Positions 8,361 through 17,428 of a DNA stretch of 64,000 nt are shown piece after piece. Each line of letters begins with the position of its first letter. Within the stretch, counting starts at the first letter, position 1. Origin of the DNA: Methanoculleus chikugoensis (lineage in GTDB: Archaea; Halobacteriota; Methanomicrobia; Methanomicrobiales; Methanoculleaceae); NCBI RefSeq assembly GCF_900095385.1, contig NZ_FMID01000060.1:1-64000 (forward strand), written 5' to 3'. Under the pieces are notes generated by a model. It ran no database searches. It was given only the letters and a program-made list of their open reading frames with translations, and was not told the origin of the DNA. The translations under genes were made by a program, and so were the position numbers.

Positions 8361-8410
8361 AGAGTAACTTCTCCGGCCTGACCTCCGGGTCAGGCCTCCG
8401 AACTTACTCT
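8361..8410 (-). terminator. Long imperfect hairpin overlapping the secY stop
   Basis: An inner perfect stem GGCCTGACC / GGTCAGGCC (8375-8396) is extended by AGAGTAA / TTACTCT outer arms with a few mismatches, making a hairpin of about 50 bp. Its right arm includes the last codons and stop of secY. The rest of the 8081-8403 stretch holds a CCCGGGTGATCCCGGG hairpin (near 8155-8170), the 8246-8271 hairpin and the adk promoter, and no gene. It probably marks the 3' end of the ribosomal-protein transcript. Confidence 0.45.
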
Positions 8411-9837
8411 TTCCCAAAGAACGACCGCATGAACGGGTACATCTCCATGATCTGCTGGCTTGCGACCTCCTCGTAGAGGCGGTAGGTGATACTCACCGCA
8501 AGCAGCAGACCCGTTCCCCCGACCGCGCCCACCACACCGAAGAGGTTCGCGACGACCGAGAGAAGGCCGATGAAGACACCGCCGATGACGGTGATCCGCG
8601 GGATGTAGCGGTCGAGATACTTCTCGAGCACCTGGGCGTTCCGCCGGTAGCCGGGGATCTGCATCCCGCTTCTCTGGATCTGCCGGGCCACGTCCTTCGA
8701 GTCGAGACCCGCGGTCTTGACCCAGAAGAGCGCGAAGATTGCGCCCCCGACCACCATGACGGTGATGTCGATGCCCATACGCAGCATGATCTCCCACGGT
8801 GCGTGCCCGAGCTCGGAGAGCCACCACATCCAGTCCTGCGGGGCGTTGATCGGCGCGATGTACCACATCAGGCCGTTTACCGGCACCTGCCCCTGGAACT
8901 CACCGAAGATCGTTATCCCGGCGTTCGAGAGGAACATCCCGATCATCTGGATGTTCGCCTGCAGCACCCGGACGAGGATCATCGGCAGAACGCTCGCATA
9001 GATGAGCTTCACCGGGAACCGCGCACGGGCGCCGCGGACGGCGGTATGTGCAAGCGGGATCTCGATACGGGTCGACTCCACGTAGACGATGACCATGAAG
9101 ATGGCTATCGTCGTGATCAGGGCCAGGAGATCCGTGCCGAAGTACTCGAGGAAGTTCGCTCCCGAGGTACCTATGGCGAAGAGCCGCGGGAAGAACCCGA
9201 TCGGGAAGGGATCGGTGCCCGTCTGCCAGTTCAGGAACCCGTTCACGAGACCCTGCGAGACCCCCGCAACGATGAAGAGCCCCACGCCCGAACCGACACC
9301 CCACTTGGTGACGACCTCGTCCATCAGCACCACCAGAAGCCCGCCGAGGCAGACCTGGAGGAAGATCAGGAGCGAGACCGTGAACATATTGCCGCCGAAG
9401 AACTGCGCGGCCACCGTCGCGTCGGGCATCATCATCCCGCTCGCGACCATGGGGAACGCTTCGACGATGATCATCACGAAGATGAGCAGTTTCTGCAGGC
9501 CCATATACATGACCTGCCCGCGTGCTTCACTGGTATCGATCTGCAGGAGTCCGGCACCCTTGAGTAGCTGCAGCACGATCGACGCGGTGACGATCGGCCC
9601 GATACCGAGATGCAGAAGCGAACCGCTCGCACCGGCAAGCAGGGCACGATACAATCCGAAAATATCCTGCGACTCAGGAGAGAGCCCGAAGATATTGATG
9701 TTGGTCAATGCAAAGTAGAGGAGCAGAATCGCAAGCGTCCACATGAGTTTATTCTTGAAGTGGACGTGCCCATCCGGCCCTCTGACTGCAGGCATCGCTG
9801 CAAGGATGGGTTCAAATCTATCCAGCAGATCTCCCAT
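8404..9837 (-). CDS. secY: Preprotein translocase subunit SecY
   Basis: 477 residues, ten predicted membrane spans, the channel subunit of the Sec61-type translocon. It starts MGDLLDRFEPILAAMPAV with the family N-terminal amphipathic helix. Plug-region and cytoplasmic-loop features are present, including the conserved YVESTRIEIPLAHTAVRGARARFPVKLIYASVLPMI loop, read here in two adjacent segments (about residues 252-290). It is the last gene of the ribosomal-protein run, 21 nt after uL15. Most S-layer and anchored surface proteins encoded further right would be exported through it. Confidence 0.97.
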   Translation of the reverse strand: MGDLLDRFEPILAAMPAVRGPDGHVHFKNKLMWTLAILLLYFALTNINIFGLSPESQDIFGLYRALLAGASGSLLHLGIGPIVTASIVLQLLKGAGLLQIDTSEARGQVMYMGLQKLLIFVMIIVEAFPMVASGMMMPDATVAAQFFGGNMFTVSLLIFLQVCLGGLLVVLMDEVVTKWGVGSGVGLFIVAGVSQGLVNGFLNWQTGTDPFPIGFFPRLFAIGTSGANFLEYFGTDLLALITTIAIFMVIVYVESTRIEIPLAHTAVRGARARFPVKLIYASVLPMILVRVLQANIQMIGMFLSNAGITIFGEFQGQVPVNGLMWYIAPINAPQDWMWWLSELGHAPWEIMLRMGIDITVMVVGGAIFALFWVKTAGLDSKDVARQIQRSGMQIPGYRRNAQVLEKYLDRYIPRITVIGGVFIGLLSVVANLFGVVGAVGGTGLLLAVSITYRLYEEVASQQIMEMYPFMRSFFGKE

Positions 9838-9858
9838 AGTTTCACCTGAAAAAGAAGA

Positions 9859-10284
9859 TCAAGCGGTCGTTGTCTGACCGCCCATCTCCTCGATTTTAGC
9901 CCGGGCGCGTTCGGAGAACTCCCGGGCGGAGATACTCATTTTGTGGGTGACTCTTCCACCGCCGAGCACCTTATCGATGCCGAGTTCGCCGGCGTCGAGG
10001 GCGATGAGATCGCCCTCCTGGGTGGCAAGTCCTTCACGAAGCAGTGCTTCGGCCATCTGGTCGATCTCACCGATATCGAGGGCGGATACCGGCACGGAAG
10101 TCTTGCTGATAAAGCCGTGCTTACCGTTGGATATCTCGCCCTTCAGGTAGAAGTGAGAGAAGCGGTGATCGCGCTGCCCGGCTCTACCCCGTCCACCCCT
10201 GTTGCCGGCGCCACGCCGGTTCTTGTGCGTACCGCCGCCGCAGGTCCGTGAACCCCTGTATTTGGATCTCTTGTTTACGGGCAT
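9859..10284 (-). CDS. rpl15: Ribosomal protein uL15
   Basis: Large-subunit protein uL15, 141 residues from ATG 10284. The N-terminus is the usual glycine/arginine-rich, highly basic extension (KRSKYRGSRTCGGGTHKNRR), and the C-terminal half is the globular domain with LGGGRVTHKMSISA. ATG 10284 is chosen over GTG 10293 because GAGGTGA lies 5 nt before it. That ribosome-binding site overlaps the end of the uL30 gene, so the two are tightly coupled. Confidence 0.96.
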   Translation of the reverse strand: MPVNKRSKYRGSRTCGGGTHKNRRGAGNRGGRGRAGQRDHRFSHFYLKGEISNGKHGFISKTSVPVSALDIGEIDQMAEALLREGLATQEGDLIALDAGELGIDKVLGGGRVTHKMSISAREFSERARAKIEEMGGQTTTA

Positions 10285-10289
10285 CAGTC

Positions 10290-10751
10290 TCACCTCATCT
10301 TGTAGAGGAGATCGTTGATCTGGGGGCCATAGTAGCCGAGAGCTCCACCCTGCTGAAAGGTTCGCTTGATGGTTTTATAGCCCTTTCGCGGAGGATGTAG
10401 TCTCAGCACCGGTTTGATCTCCACCAGATCACGGAAGCTCGTCTCGCCGTTGCAGAGTGCTGCCGCGAACTCACCGATATCGGCATACGGGGTATGCGCG
10501 CGGACGTATTCGTCGGTCAGCTTCTCGTCCCCGGTCAGTCTGCCCCGGGTACGCAGGAGGGTGGCCAGAGTATCTTTGTCCACCTCACCGTACGCCACGA
10601 AGTCCTTCACCTTGCGGATCATGCCGAGATACGCAGGCGTATCGGGCACGAGGACGCAGTGGTTCACGTGGTGCAGGCGGAGCATCTTCAGGGTGTCCTT
10701 GATCTCGCGGTTGGTGTTGACGACGCCGCGCACCTGTACTACCGCGTACAT
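10290..10751 (-). CDS. rpl30: Ribosomal protein uL30
   Basis: Archaeal/eukaryal-length uL30, about 153 residues, roughly twice the bacterial form. The N-terminal YAVVQVRGVVNTNREIKDTLKMLRLHHVNHC is the characteristic ferredoxin-like core; the C-terminal HPPRKGYKTIKRTFQQGGALGYYG is basic and RNA-binding. The ATG at 10751 shares a base with the uS5 stop (TGATG); a GTG one codon earlier is possible. Confidence 0.96.
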   Translation of the reverse strand: MYAVVQVRGVVNTNREIKDTLKMLRLHHVNHCVLVPDTPAYLGMIRKVKDFVAYGEVDKDTLATLLRTRGRLTGDEKLTDEYVRAHTPYADIGEFAAALCNGETSFRDLVEIKPVLRLHPPRKGYKTIKRTFQQGGALGYYGPQINDLLYKMR

Positions 10752-11368
10752 CACTCCGTCCCTCCAATCCGAACCATGTTCGTCTGCTTGAGCGCCTCAA
10801 ACGTCGCCTTGGCATAGTTGATGGTCGTCCGGGTCTGCCCCCGGTTGAACGCCCAGACATCCTTGATGCCTGCAAGCGTCAGGACTTTCTTCGGGATATC
10901 CCCGGTCACGAGACCGATACCCTGCGGGGCGGGTTTCAGCGTCACCTTGACGCTGCCCGACTTCCCGGTCACCTCGATCGGGATCGAATGAGCGGCATCG
11001 CAGCCGCACTCCCAGCTCCCGCAGCCGCGGGAGACCTTGATCAGGTTCTGTTTTGCGTTTGCGATTGCCTTCTGGATCGCGTTGCCGACCTGGACGTCCT
11101 TCCCCTGGCCGAACCCGACGTAACCGTTCCTGTTGCCGACCACCACGACGGTGCGGAACTTCACACGGCGGCCCGAGTCCGTCATCCGCTGGACCATGTT
11201 GATGTCCAGCACCTCGTCCTCCAGATCGGGCAGGAGGAGATCGACGATCTGCGGCTCCTTGATCGGCCTGCCGCTCGCGAGCACCTCATCGATGCTGGTG
11301 ATCTCGCCTGCGGCGACCATGCGCCCGAGACCGGTGAGCGGAATCCATTCTTCCTGTACGTATGCCAT
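10751..11368 (-). CDS. rps5: Ribosomal protein uS5
   Basis: Small-subunit protein uS5, 205 residues, involved in decoding accuracy and mRNA entry. The N-terminal double-stranded-RNA-binding fold carries [27 protein letters not shown] (in two short segments around residues 75-105). The C-terminal domain has [20 protein letters not shown]. An archaeal-type insertion with Cys residues ([14 protein letters not shown]) is present. It lies between uL18 and uL30 as in other euryarchaea. Confidence 0.97.
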   Translation of the reverse strand: MAYVQEEWIPLTGLGRMVAAGEITSIDEVLASGRPIKEPQIVDLLLPDLEDEVLDINMVQRMTDSGRRVKFRTVVVVGNRNGYVGFGQGKDVQVGNAIQKAIANAKQNLIKVSRGCGSWECGCDAAHSIPIEVTGKSGSVKVTLKPAPQGIGLVTGDIPKKVLTLAGIKDVWAFNRGQTRTTINYAKATFEALKQTNMVRIGGTE

Positions 11369-11369
11369 G

Positions 11370-11897
11370 TCACACCAGCTCCTTCTTGATGGCCAGAGCC
11401 GTAGCCTCTACATTCGCTACCAGGTCGCCCGCCTGCTCGGGAGCAAACTCCACGATGTGGGCACCTTTGAGCCGTTCTTCATCGGGGAGGATCGATTCGC
11501 CGTAGGGGACGTCGAGACCCGCATCCACCGCTCCCTTGAGAGCGGCAAAGACCCGCGCTCCGGGTTTTGCCCGGGCAAGCCCGATGTCGAGGATTGCCTC
11601 GTCATACCCCTCGTTCAGCGCCTTGACCGCGAAGAGCATACCGGTCAGGTAGGCCGCCGGGGTGCTCGCATTCGATCCCTCGTAGCCGTAGCCGGCGAGT
11701 TCGGTCGAGTATGCGGCCACCAGGGTGCGATCCCCTTCGGTCTCGGGAACGACCAGCTGTACGATGATCTGCCGGTTCGTCTTCCGGACGACCATCCTCG
11801 GCGTCCCCGACGACAGGAGCGACATCCGCTTGTAGTAGTCGGTCTTGCCCTCGTGCCTTCTCCGGAAGGGCACGAAGTATCTTGGGCCGGTTGCCAT
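11370..11897 (-). CDS. rpl18: Ribosomal protein uL18
   Basis: 5S rRNA-binding protein, 175 residues, archaeal/eukaryal length. The N-terminus [18 protein letters not shown] is the eukaryal-like L5/L18 signature, followed by the uL18 core ([16 protein letters not shown]). The ATG at 11897 overlaps the stop of eL19 (TAATG), indicating coupled translation. Confidence 0.96.
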   Translation of the reverse strand: MATGPRYFVPFRRRHEGKTDYYKRMSLLSSGTPRMVVRKTNRQIIVQLVVPETEGDRTLVAAYSTELAGYGYEGSNASTPAAYLTGMLFAVKALNEGYDEAILDIGLARAKPGARVFAALKGAVDAGLDVPYGESILPDEERLKGAHIVEFAPEQAGDLVANVEATALAIKKELV

Positions 11898-12349
11898 TAT
11901 TTCATCCTCCCTGCCGTAATCTCAATCTGAGCCGCAAGATGCGACACACTCCGGAACTGGCCTCCGGAAGCCCGCCGGTACATCAGGCGGTAGAGACCGC
12001 GGTCGATTGTACCTTCCTCACGCATCTCGCGCAGAGTGCGGCGCTGTGCCCGGATCTTGCGGATCCACACCCGCTTGCCGGCATTCCGTGCGCCGGCGGC
12101 ACCCTTCCTGCGGCCCGGGCCTTTCCGGTGGCTGTAGGAACGCTTTGCCATCCGGACACGGGCTCTGCCGCGGCTGTTCCCTTTCGCGGGGTGCGCTCTG
12201 ATCGCGCCTTCCCCGATAAGCTCGCGCAGGTCGTTTCTGGAGATCGCTCCCTCGATATCGGCCTGCCGCTCGGGATCGAACCAGACACGGTTGATCCCGC
12301 ACTTGAGAATGGCAGCCGCCATTCGCTTCTGGTTGGCGAGATCACTCAT
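11897..12349 (-). CDS. rpl19e: Ribosomal protein eL19
   Basis: Archaeal/eukaryal-specific eL19, 150 residues, very basic. It has LANQKRMAAAILKCGINRVWFDPER at the N-terminus and the Arg/Lys-rich stretch GPGRRKGAAGARNAGKRVWIRKIR that lies on rRNA at the subunit interface. The start overlaps the eL32 stop. Its presence in the run is one clear mark that the operon is archaeal. Confidence 0.96.
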   Translation of the reverse strand: MSDLANQKRMAAAILKCGINRVWFDPERQADIEGAISRNDLRELIGEGAIRAHPAKGNSRGRARVRMAKRSYSHRKGPGRRKGAAGARNAGKRVWIRKIRAQRRTLREMREEGTIDRGLYRLMYRRASGGQFRSVSHLAAQIEITAGRMK

Positions 12350-12776
12350 CCTCGTTCACCTCTTCTTCTTCGGCTGCGGCAGGTACCTCAGCCGCGGGAG
12401 TGAGGTCTTTTGCGTTCAGGACTTTGAGCCCGAGTTCCAGCGCCCGCTCCTGAATTGCTCCGCGCTTCCTGTTGCCCACGGATCCGGCGATCCGGACGGC
12501 CTGGGTCTCGGGATTCAGATCGACAAGATCCGCCGGTGTAAAGACCCGCACCTCCGCATAACCGCTCGGGTGCATGCCGCGAACTGCGACGGGGGCCCCG
12601 TATCCCGGCCGGGGGAGGGCACCCTTCGCCTTGAACTGCCGCCTCTGCTTGCTCTGCAGACCGCGCGGACGCCGCCAGACATCTGCAAGTTTCACTTTGC
12701 GGTGAAGGCCCCGCCGCTTAAAGGCGGGCTTGTTGTGCCGGGTGCGGACGCGGATCAATTTTCTTGTTTCGTCCAT
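12342..12776 (-). CDS. rpl32e: Ribosomal protein eL32
   Basis: Archaeal/eukaryal eL32, 144 residues from ATG 12776; a GTG three codons earlier overlaps the uL6 stop. The core motif KPAFKRRGLHRKVKLADVWRRPRG (residues about 16-39, in two segments) and GYGAPVAVRGMHPSGY identify it. The C-terminal tail is a run of Glu with Ala (AAEEEEVNEDE), an acidic extension common in archaeal eL32. Confidence 0.95.
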   Translation of the reverse strand: MDETRKLIRVRTRHNKPAFKRRGLHRKVKLADVWRRPRGLQSKQRRQFKAKGALPRPGYGAPVAVRGMHPSGYAEVRVFTPADLVDLNPETQAVRIAGSVGNRKRGAIQERALELGLKVLNAKDLTPAAEVPAAAEEEEVNEDE

Positions 12777-12781
12777 TGTTT

Positions 12782-13306
12782 TCACGCCCTCTCAGTGATG
12801 TAGATGCCGTCCTGGAACACCCGCGGATCGCGCTTCGTGATCCTGGTCGCGTGCTCGATGTTTGCGGCCGTGTTGCCCACTTTCTCCTTGTCGATACCGG
12901 TGAGCGTTACCTCGTCGTTTCCAAGCTTGACGGTGACACCCTCGATGATCTTTGCGATCCGGGGCTGTTTCTCGCCGAGGAAGTTATTGATCTCGAGGCG
13001 GTTGCCCTGCTGCTTGAGCTGGATCGGGAAGTGGCTGTAGACCACCTTCATCCGGTACTCGTAGCCGTCGACGACACCCCGGATCATGTTCTTCGCATGC
13101 GCCTCGAGCGTGCCGGTCATGGCAAGGATCCGCTTTTTGTCGGATGCCGTGGAGACGACGACCTTGTCACCCTCGACCGCGATCTCGATCTGCGGGAAGC
13201 GCATGTCGCGGACCAGCGTGCCCTTCGGTCCGGAGACCGTAAGCACACCGCCGTCGAGCGTGACGTCAACGCCGGGAGGGATCTCGACCTGTCGTGTTAT
13301 TGCCAT
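12782..13306 (-). CDS. rpl6: Ribosomal protein uL6
   Basis: Two-domain uL6 of 174 residues, located near the GTPase-associated centre. Signature segments are QVEIPPGVDVTLDGGVLTVSGPKG at the N-terminus and GNDEVTLTGIDKEKVGNTAANIE in the second domain. ATG 13306 is chosen because GGAGGGAGATGA spaces correctly to it; the ATG two codons upstream sits too close to the same ribosome-binding site. Confidence 0.96.
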   Translation of the reverse strand: MAITRQVEIPPGVDVTLDGGVLTVSGPKGTLVRDMRFPQIEIAVEGDKVVVSTASDKKRILAMTGTLEAHAKNMIRGVVDGYEYRMKVVYSHFPIQLKQQGNRLEINNFLGEKQPRIAKIIEGVTVKLGNDEVTLTGIDKEKVGNTAANIEHATRITKRDPRVFQDGIYITERA

Positions 13307-13322
13307 ACTCATCTCCCTCCTT

Positions 13323-13715
13323 TTAGTAGACGTAGCCCAGCAGCTGCCCGCCGATCCCCTCGCCCCGTGCCTCTGCATGAGAGATAACTCCCTTCGAGGT
13401 GGAGACGATCAGGATGCCGAAGTTCTTCGCGGGGAGGTACTGCGACTCCCAGTATTCCATATCAGCCATCGTCACCGGGAACCGGGGGCTGATGGCGCCA
13501 CACTTATTGATCGTTCCAGAGAGCTGGACCCGGAACTGGCCGCCGCGGCCGTCGTCGATGAACTCGAAGCCGCTAATAAAGCCGTTTTCCTGCATGACGC
13601 GGAGCATTGCGCCGAGAAGCTTGCTGGCGGGTTCTACAATAACCTCGTTCTTTCCAGCGTCTCCGGCATTCTTGATCGTGCTCATCGCGTCTGCGATTGG
13701 ATTCAGTCGTGCCAT
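13323..13715 (-). CDS. rps8: Ribosomal protein uS8
   Basis: 16S rRNA-binding uS8, 130 residues starting [18 protein letters not shown]. The C-terminal [27 protein letters not shown] is the conserved S8 RNA-binding end. It follows uS14 by 11 nt, and the start falls at the family's normal position. uS8 is an autoregulator of the spc operon in bacteria; whether that holds here cannot be read from sequence. Confidence 0.97.
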   Translation of the reverse strand: MARLNPIADAMSTIKNAGDAGKNEVIVEPASKLLGAMLRVMQENGFISGFEFIDDGRGGQFRVQLSGTINKCGAISPRFPVTMADMEYWESQYLPAKNFGILIVSTSKGVISHAEARGEGIGGQLLGYVY

Positions 13716-13726
13716 ATTCTCTACCC

Positions 13727-13906
13727 CTAGTTCATCTTCTTGAAGCCCATCTTGCTCGCCCACTCGCGGAAGCACTGGCGGCAGAAGTAGATGCCGTACT
13801 TCCGTACAAGGCCCTGCTTCCGGCCGCAGATGCGGCACTCGTTCGCGCCGCGGCCGAACTTCCGTACGTTCTCGCCCGATGCAGGCGCTCCTGACTCTTC
13901 CGCCAT
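13727..13906 (-). CDS. rps14: Ribosomal protein uS14, zinc-binding form
   Basis: A short gene of 59 residues. The protein has two CxxC pairs (C24/C27 and C42/C45) that form the zinc site of the short archaeal/eukaryal uS14. The C-terminus is basic (KMGFKKMN). The N-terminal 13 residues ([13 protein letters not shown]) are acidic and not conserved. It sits between uL5 and uS8, the expected place. Confidence 0.95.
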   Translation of the reverse strand: MAEESGAPASGENVRKFGRGANECRICGRKQGLVRKYGIYFCRQCFREWASKMGFKKMN

Positions 13907-13909
13907 TCC

Positions 13910-14413
13910 TTACACCTCCACCTGGTAGCGCTCGCGCATGAATGCGATGGCTTCCTCTTTGTTCACCTTCTGGTCGACCGGCAGTTTCCTGCGCTCGACG
14001 CTTCTCCGTGCGACCCGCACGCCCTTGTACTCGAGCACCACGTTGATGTCCATACCGTAGATCCCGATTGTCGGATCGTAAGACATGCCCGGGAAGTCGG
14101 TGTGCTCTTCGATACCGAAGGAGACGTTCCCGGTCCGGTCGAACTGCGAAGGAGCAAGCCGCCGCTCGATGATGTCGAGGGCGGTCGTGATGAACTTCTC
14201 GGCGTTCTCCCGGCGCAGGGTGACCTTGCACCCGATGGGTGCGCCCTTCCGGATACCGAACGCCGGCTGGGTCCGCTTCGCGATGGTGCGGACGGGCTTC
14301 TGGCCGGTGATCTGTTTCACGAGATCCTCCGCCTTGACCAGCCGCTCGCCGCTCTCCCCGACGCCCATGTGCACGACGACCTTGTCGATGTAGATATCCT
14401 TCATCGCGGTCAT
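13910..14413 (-). CDS. rpl5: Ribosomal protein uL5
   Basis: 5S rRNA/P-site tRNA-contacting uL5, 167 residues. Identified by [21 protein letters not shown] at the N-terminus, [31 protein letters not shown] and the [17 protein letters not shown] segment. The ATG at 14413 overlaps the eS4 stop (ATGA). Methionine 4 is an alternative start. Confidence 0.97.
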   Translation of the reverse strand: MTAMKDIYIDKVVVHMGVGESGERLVKAEDLVKQITGQKPVRTIAKRTQPAFGIRKGAPIGCKVTLRRENAEKFITTALDIIERRLAPSQFDRTGNVSFGIEEHTDFPGMSYDPTIGIYGMDINVVLEYKGVRVARRSVERRKLPVDQKVNKEEAIAFMRERYQVEV

Positions 14414-15138
14414 GCCAGGGCCTCCAGTTCGGGTGCTATCGCGGAGCGGCCGACCATGAAGACGTACTCCTCGATGGTCTCGAACCGCTCGCCGGCCGAG
14501 TCGTCCGCGAGAATGACGCGGTTCGGGACGGAGCTTGCCGTCTTGACGATCTCGACGATCCTCGCGACCTTGCCGGAGTGCTTCCCGCCGACGATCGTGG
14601 CCATGTTGCCTTCCGCGAAGGGGAAGTGGTCGACGATCCTGAACCGGTCTTCGCCGTCCGTCCCGAGGGTCACGACGACGGAATCCTTTGCCCGGTAGGT
14701 GTTGTCGGCGAGGATGTTCGCACCGAACGCAAGGTTCAACTGGACCTTGCCGCCCTTGACCGTGGTCTTGTTCCGGATCTTGCAGAGCCGGGTCTTTGCG
14801 GACTCCGCCGGGATCTCGACGGCGCTCAGGTTACCCCGTACATCGAACTGGATGCGGTAGTGCTTCCCGAGCTTCGGGATCGAGACGATGTCGAAGACAC
14901 CGAGGCCCATCTGCGGGTCTTTGCAGGCCCGTCCGTTGACGATGATGTCCCGCTGGTGCAGGATCTTTCTGACCTCGCTCGCGTTCTGTGCGAGACCGAT
15001 GTGCTCGCGGAGCCAGACACCGATCGGCAGAGCGTCGGCGTTGTGGGGGCCGGGAGCGGTCTTCATGACGAATTTCTGTACTTTCTTCGGGATATGCCAG
15101 GATTCCGGCGCTACCAGCCGCTTGAGATATTTGGACAT
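14410..15138 (-). CDS. rps4e: Ribosomal protein eS4
   Basis: Archaeal/eukaryal eS4 with 242 residues. The N-terminus [19 protein letters not shown] is diagnostic, followed by an S4-like RNA-binding domain (about 45-95), the central eS4 domain and a C-terminal KOW motif ([15 protein letters not shown]). It overlaps the uL24 stop (TAATG) upstream and the uL5 start downstream, so it is translated as part of the run. Confidence 0.97.
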   Translation of the reverse strand: MSKYLKRLVAPESWHIPKKVQKFVMKTAPGPHNADALPIGVWLREHIGLAQNASEVRKILHQRDIIVNGRACKDPQMGLGVFDIVSIPKLGKHYRIQFDVRGNLSAVEIPAESAKTRLCKIRNKTTVKGGKVQLNLAFGANILADNTYRAKDSVVVTLGTDGEDRFRIVDHFPFAEGNMATIVGGKHSGKVARIVEIVKTASSVPNRVILADDSAGERFETIEEYVFMVGRSAIAPELEALA

Positions 15139-15503
15139 TATGCTCCGCCTCCGAGCCTCTCCTCACGTAGTTTGTCCTTCAGGTTGAGTTTCGTGATCTG
15201 CACGTTCGAGGGATCGACCGGCCGGGGAACCTCGGTTCCGTCCGCCTTCGTCGCCATCACGCCGTGCACGACCAGCCGGCACGTCTTCATGTCCACCGCA
15301 TCGACGACGCCTTCGTCGCCGGCAAAGTCTCCACGGAGTACTTTCACGGTGTCGCCCTTGACCACACGGGTTCTCCGGCTGTTGTACTTCCCGCGGAGCT
15401 CAGGGGAGAGCGATGCGGAGAGGAAACGGCCCCGGGTGTGGTTCGGTGCGTTGTAACGCGCCTTGCGCTGTTTTCTCGGCTGTTTGCTAACTATGCGTAC
15501 CAT
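15138..15503 (-). CDS. rpl24: Ribosomal protein uL24
   Basis: Assembly-initiator protein uL24, 121 residues from ATG 15503; a GTG three codons upstream is less likely. A basic N-terminus KQPRKQRKARYNAPNH is followed by the KOW motif GDTVKVLRGDFAGDEGVVDAVD. The C-terminus shows the archaeal ending with VDPSNVQITKLNLKDKLREERL. Confidence 0.95.
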   Translation of the reverse strand: MVRIVSKQPRKQRKARYNAPNHTRGRFLSASLSPELRGKYNSRRTRVVKGDTVKVLRGDFAGDEGVVDAVDMKTCRLVVHGVMATKADGTEVPRPVDPSNVQITKLNLKDKLREERLGGGA

Positions 15504-15515
15504 TCTTACCACACC

Positions 15516-15914
15516 TTACACGATTGTCGTCGCCATGGAGGCGATCTTCGGGAAACGCTCCGCGATCTCACGGGGGACAGCCCCCTTGATCTCGGTTCCC
15601 TTCGGCTCGCCGCGATCGTTGATGAGCACCATGGCGTTGTCCTCGAACGAGAGACGGACACCGTTCGGGCGGCGGATCTCCTTCTTCTGCCGGATGACCA
15701 CTGCCTTCTCGAGTTTCCGTCGCATGTCGGGGGTGCCTTTCTTGACGCTCACGGTCGCGACGTCGCCGATGCCCAGGCAGGGCTGCCGACGGCGGACGCC
15801 GTGGTAACGGTCGACCGAGACGACCTCCACGAGCCGTGCGCCGGTGTTGTCGGAGCAGACCATCCTGGAGCCGGTGGCGAGGGCGCGCGGAATCTTTGCC
15901 TGCATCGCCTTCAT
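15516..15914 (-). CDS. rpl14: Ribosomal protein uL14
   Basis: uL14 of 132 residues starting [18 protein letters not shown], the standard archaeal start. The core [14 protein letters not shown] and [15 protein letters not shown] are invariant features. The longer frame up to 15968 is discarded because it runs into the uS17 gene and adds 18 unrelated residues. It contributes to the B8 inter-subunit bridge. Confidence 0.96.
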   Translation of the reverse strand: MKAMQAKIPRALATGSRMVCSDNTGARLVEVVSVDRYHGVRRRQPCLGIGDVATVSVKKGTPDMRRKLEKAVVIRQKKEIRRPNGVRLSFEDNAMVLINDRGEPKGTEIKGAVPREIAERFPKIASMATTIV

Positions 15915-16237
15915 TCCTTCATCACCTCGACCACAACGAAGTGCTTGGTCTTCGAGAGCGGACGACACTCCGCGATCCGGACCACGTCGCCCACGCCAGC
16001 GTTGATGCAGGGCGTGCTGTGGGCATGGTACCGGGATCTGCGTTTCTCGTACCGCTTGTATTTCTTGACGTAGTGGAGGAACTCACGCTCCACAACGACG
16101 CTACCGTTCATACGGTCGCTCACGACTTTGCCGGTAATCACCTGGCCGCGTACCGGCAAAGTGCCGTGAAACGGACAATTTGCGTCCTCACATTCCGCTT
16201 CAGGAATGGGAACGTCTAACCCAATGTTTCGTGCCAT
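15911..16237 (-). CDS. rps17: Ribosomal protein uS17
   Basis: uS17, 108 residues, archaeal length with an N-terminal extension ([22 protein letters not shown]) that carries two Cys. The OB-fold core has [17 protein letters not shown] and [19 protein letters not shown]. It overlaps the uL14 start by 4 nt and follows rnp1 by 13 nt. Confidence 0.96.
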   Translation of the reverse strand: MARNIGLDVPIPEAECEDANCPFHGTLPVRGQVITGKVVSDRMNGSVVVEREFLHYVKKYKRYEKRRSRYHAHSTPCINAGVGDVVRIAECRPLSKTKHFVVVEVMKE

Positions 16238-16250
16238 TATTCATCCTCGT

Positions 16251-16523
16251 TTATCTGATGCGCATGCCGATTCGCCGTTCCGGCTGTGCTTCGAGGCTCG
16301 ACCCGTCGACGTCGACGGTCGTGCCGTCGGGGAGCCGGAAGCGGAACACGCTGAACCGTTTTGGTATCTGCTTTTCTCCCCGCCCGGTCATGATGACCAG
16401 GGTATTTCGGGTCTCATCAGTGACGCGACCCGATACCCCGGCATGACCCGGGTTGCTCGCACGGACCACCAGAACGTCCAGCCCGATCAACTCGTGGCGA
16501 AGGACGTTCTGGGGAGAGATCAT
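16251..16523 (-). CDS. rnp1: Ribonuclease P protein component 1 (Rpp29/Rnp1)
   Basis: A 90-residue Sm-like-barrel protein that binds the specificity side of RNase P RNA and helps remove tRNA 5' leaders. The hallmark N-terminal motif NVLRHELIGLDVLVVRASNPGHAGVSG is present in two adjoining segments, followed by GRVTDETRNTLVI and the KRFSVFRFRLPDG strand. Its location between uL29 and uS17 is the usual archaeal one. The start overlaps the uL29 stop. Confidence 0.94.
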   Translation of the reverse strand: MISPQNVLRHELIGLDVLVVRASNPGHAGVSGRVTDETRNTLVIMTGRGEKQIPKRFSVFRFRLPDGTTVDVDGSSLEAQPERRIGMRIR

Positions 16524-16723
16524 GCGTTCCTCCGCGCGTTCTGCTCGGTTCGGATGCGCGCAATCGTCCTCCTGACCTCGCGGATCCTTCCGGGGTTCTC
16601 GGTGGCACCGCCGGCGCTGACTTTCCCCCGCTCCTGGATCAGTTCGAGGGAGAGTTTCTGCTCCTGCTCGAGGAGCTCGGTGTCGGAGAGCTGTTTCACT
16701 TCACGCGCCCGAAAGATTGCCAT
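16520..16723 (-). CDS. rpl29: Ribosomal protein uL29
   Basis: A 67-residue two-helix protein near the peptide exit tunnel. The N-terminus MAIFRAREVKQLSDTELLEQE and C-terminus REVRRTIARIRTEQNARR match archaeal uL29. The stop of uS3 adjoins its start directly. The exit-tunnel site is where SRP and the translocon dock. Confidence 0.95.
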   Translation of the reverse strand: MAIFRAREVKQLSDTELLEQEQKLSLELIQERGKVSAGGATENPGRIREVRRTIARIRTEQNARRNA

Positions 16724-17428
16724 TTATCTCTCCTCCTCGTACTCCTCGCCGGGGGTCTCCTCGAACTCTTCCTCGAAGACCTCTTCACCGACCTCTTCGG
16801 GCTCGATGGGTTCCGCCGGAGCCTGCTTCGGCTCGGGTTCGAGGACGTCGAAGGTGTCGGGCAGCCGTGCATCCGGCGGGACGATCTTGACCTGAACCCC
16901 GATAGTTCCGAGTTTCTTGATCGCAACCGCATAGCCCTTCTCGACGATCGTCTCGCTGGGTTCGCCGCAGTGCTTGATGTAGCCCTCGGTGAACTTCTGG
17001 GTCCGCGACCGCGCACCGGTCAGTTTCCCGGCGACGATGACCTCGCAGCCGAGCGCACCGGACTCCATGATCCGGCGAATCGTGCTCGATCCGGCCTTCC
17101 GGAAGTACCAGCCGCGCTCGAGAGCGTTCGCCAGCCTCTCCGCCATGATCTGGGCGTTGAAGTTGGGGTTCTGGACCTGCTGGACCTCCACCTGCGGGGA
17201 CTCGATATCGTAGCCGGTGGCAAGGTCCTGCGTCAGCTGGCGAACCTGCTTGCCGCCCTTGCCGATCACGATACCGGGCTTCTCCGCAAAGATCGTCACC
17301 TGGGTGCCGAGCGGCGTCCGGGTGATATCCATGCCGCCGTATCCTGCCCGCTTGAGTTCCTTCGTGAGGAACTGCTCGACGCGGACGTTGCGCACGCCGT
17401 CAGTGATAAATTTCTTCTCGATTGCCAT
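16724..17428 (-). CDS. rps3: Ribosomal protein uS3
   Basis: uS3 of 234 residues. The KH domain bears IVIGKGGKQVRQLTQDL (about 55-71), and GCEVIVAGKLTGARSRTQKF is the conserved C-domain motif. The last 45 or so residues are an acidic Glu/Pro-rich tail, low complexity and probably disordered. It takes part in mRNA entry. Start and stop abut the neighbouring genes. Confidence 0.97.
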   Translation of the reverse strand: MAIEKKFITDGVRNVRVEQFLTKELKRAGYGGMDITRTPLGTQVTIFAEKPGIVIGKGGKQVRQLTQDLATGYDIESPQVEVQQVQNPNFNAQIMAERLANALERGWYFRKAGSSTIRRIMESGALGCEVIVAGKLTGARSRTQKFTEGYIKHCGEPSETIVEKGYAVAIKKLGTIGVQVKIVPPDARLPDTFDVLEPEPKQAPAEPIEPEEVGEEVFEEEFEETPGEEYEEER

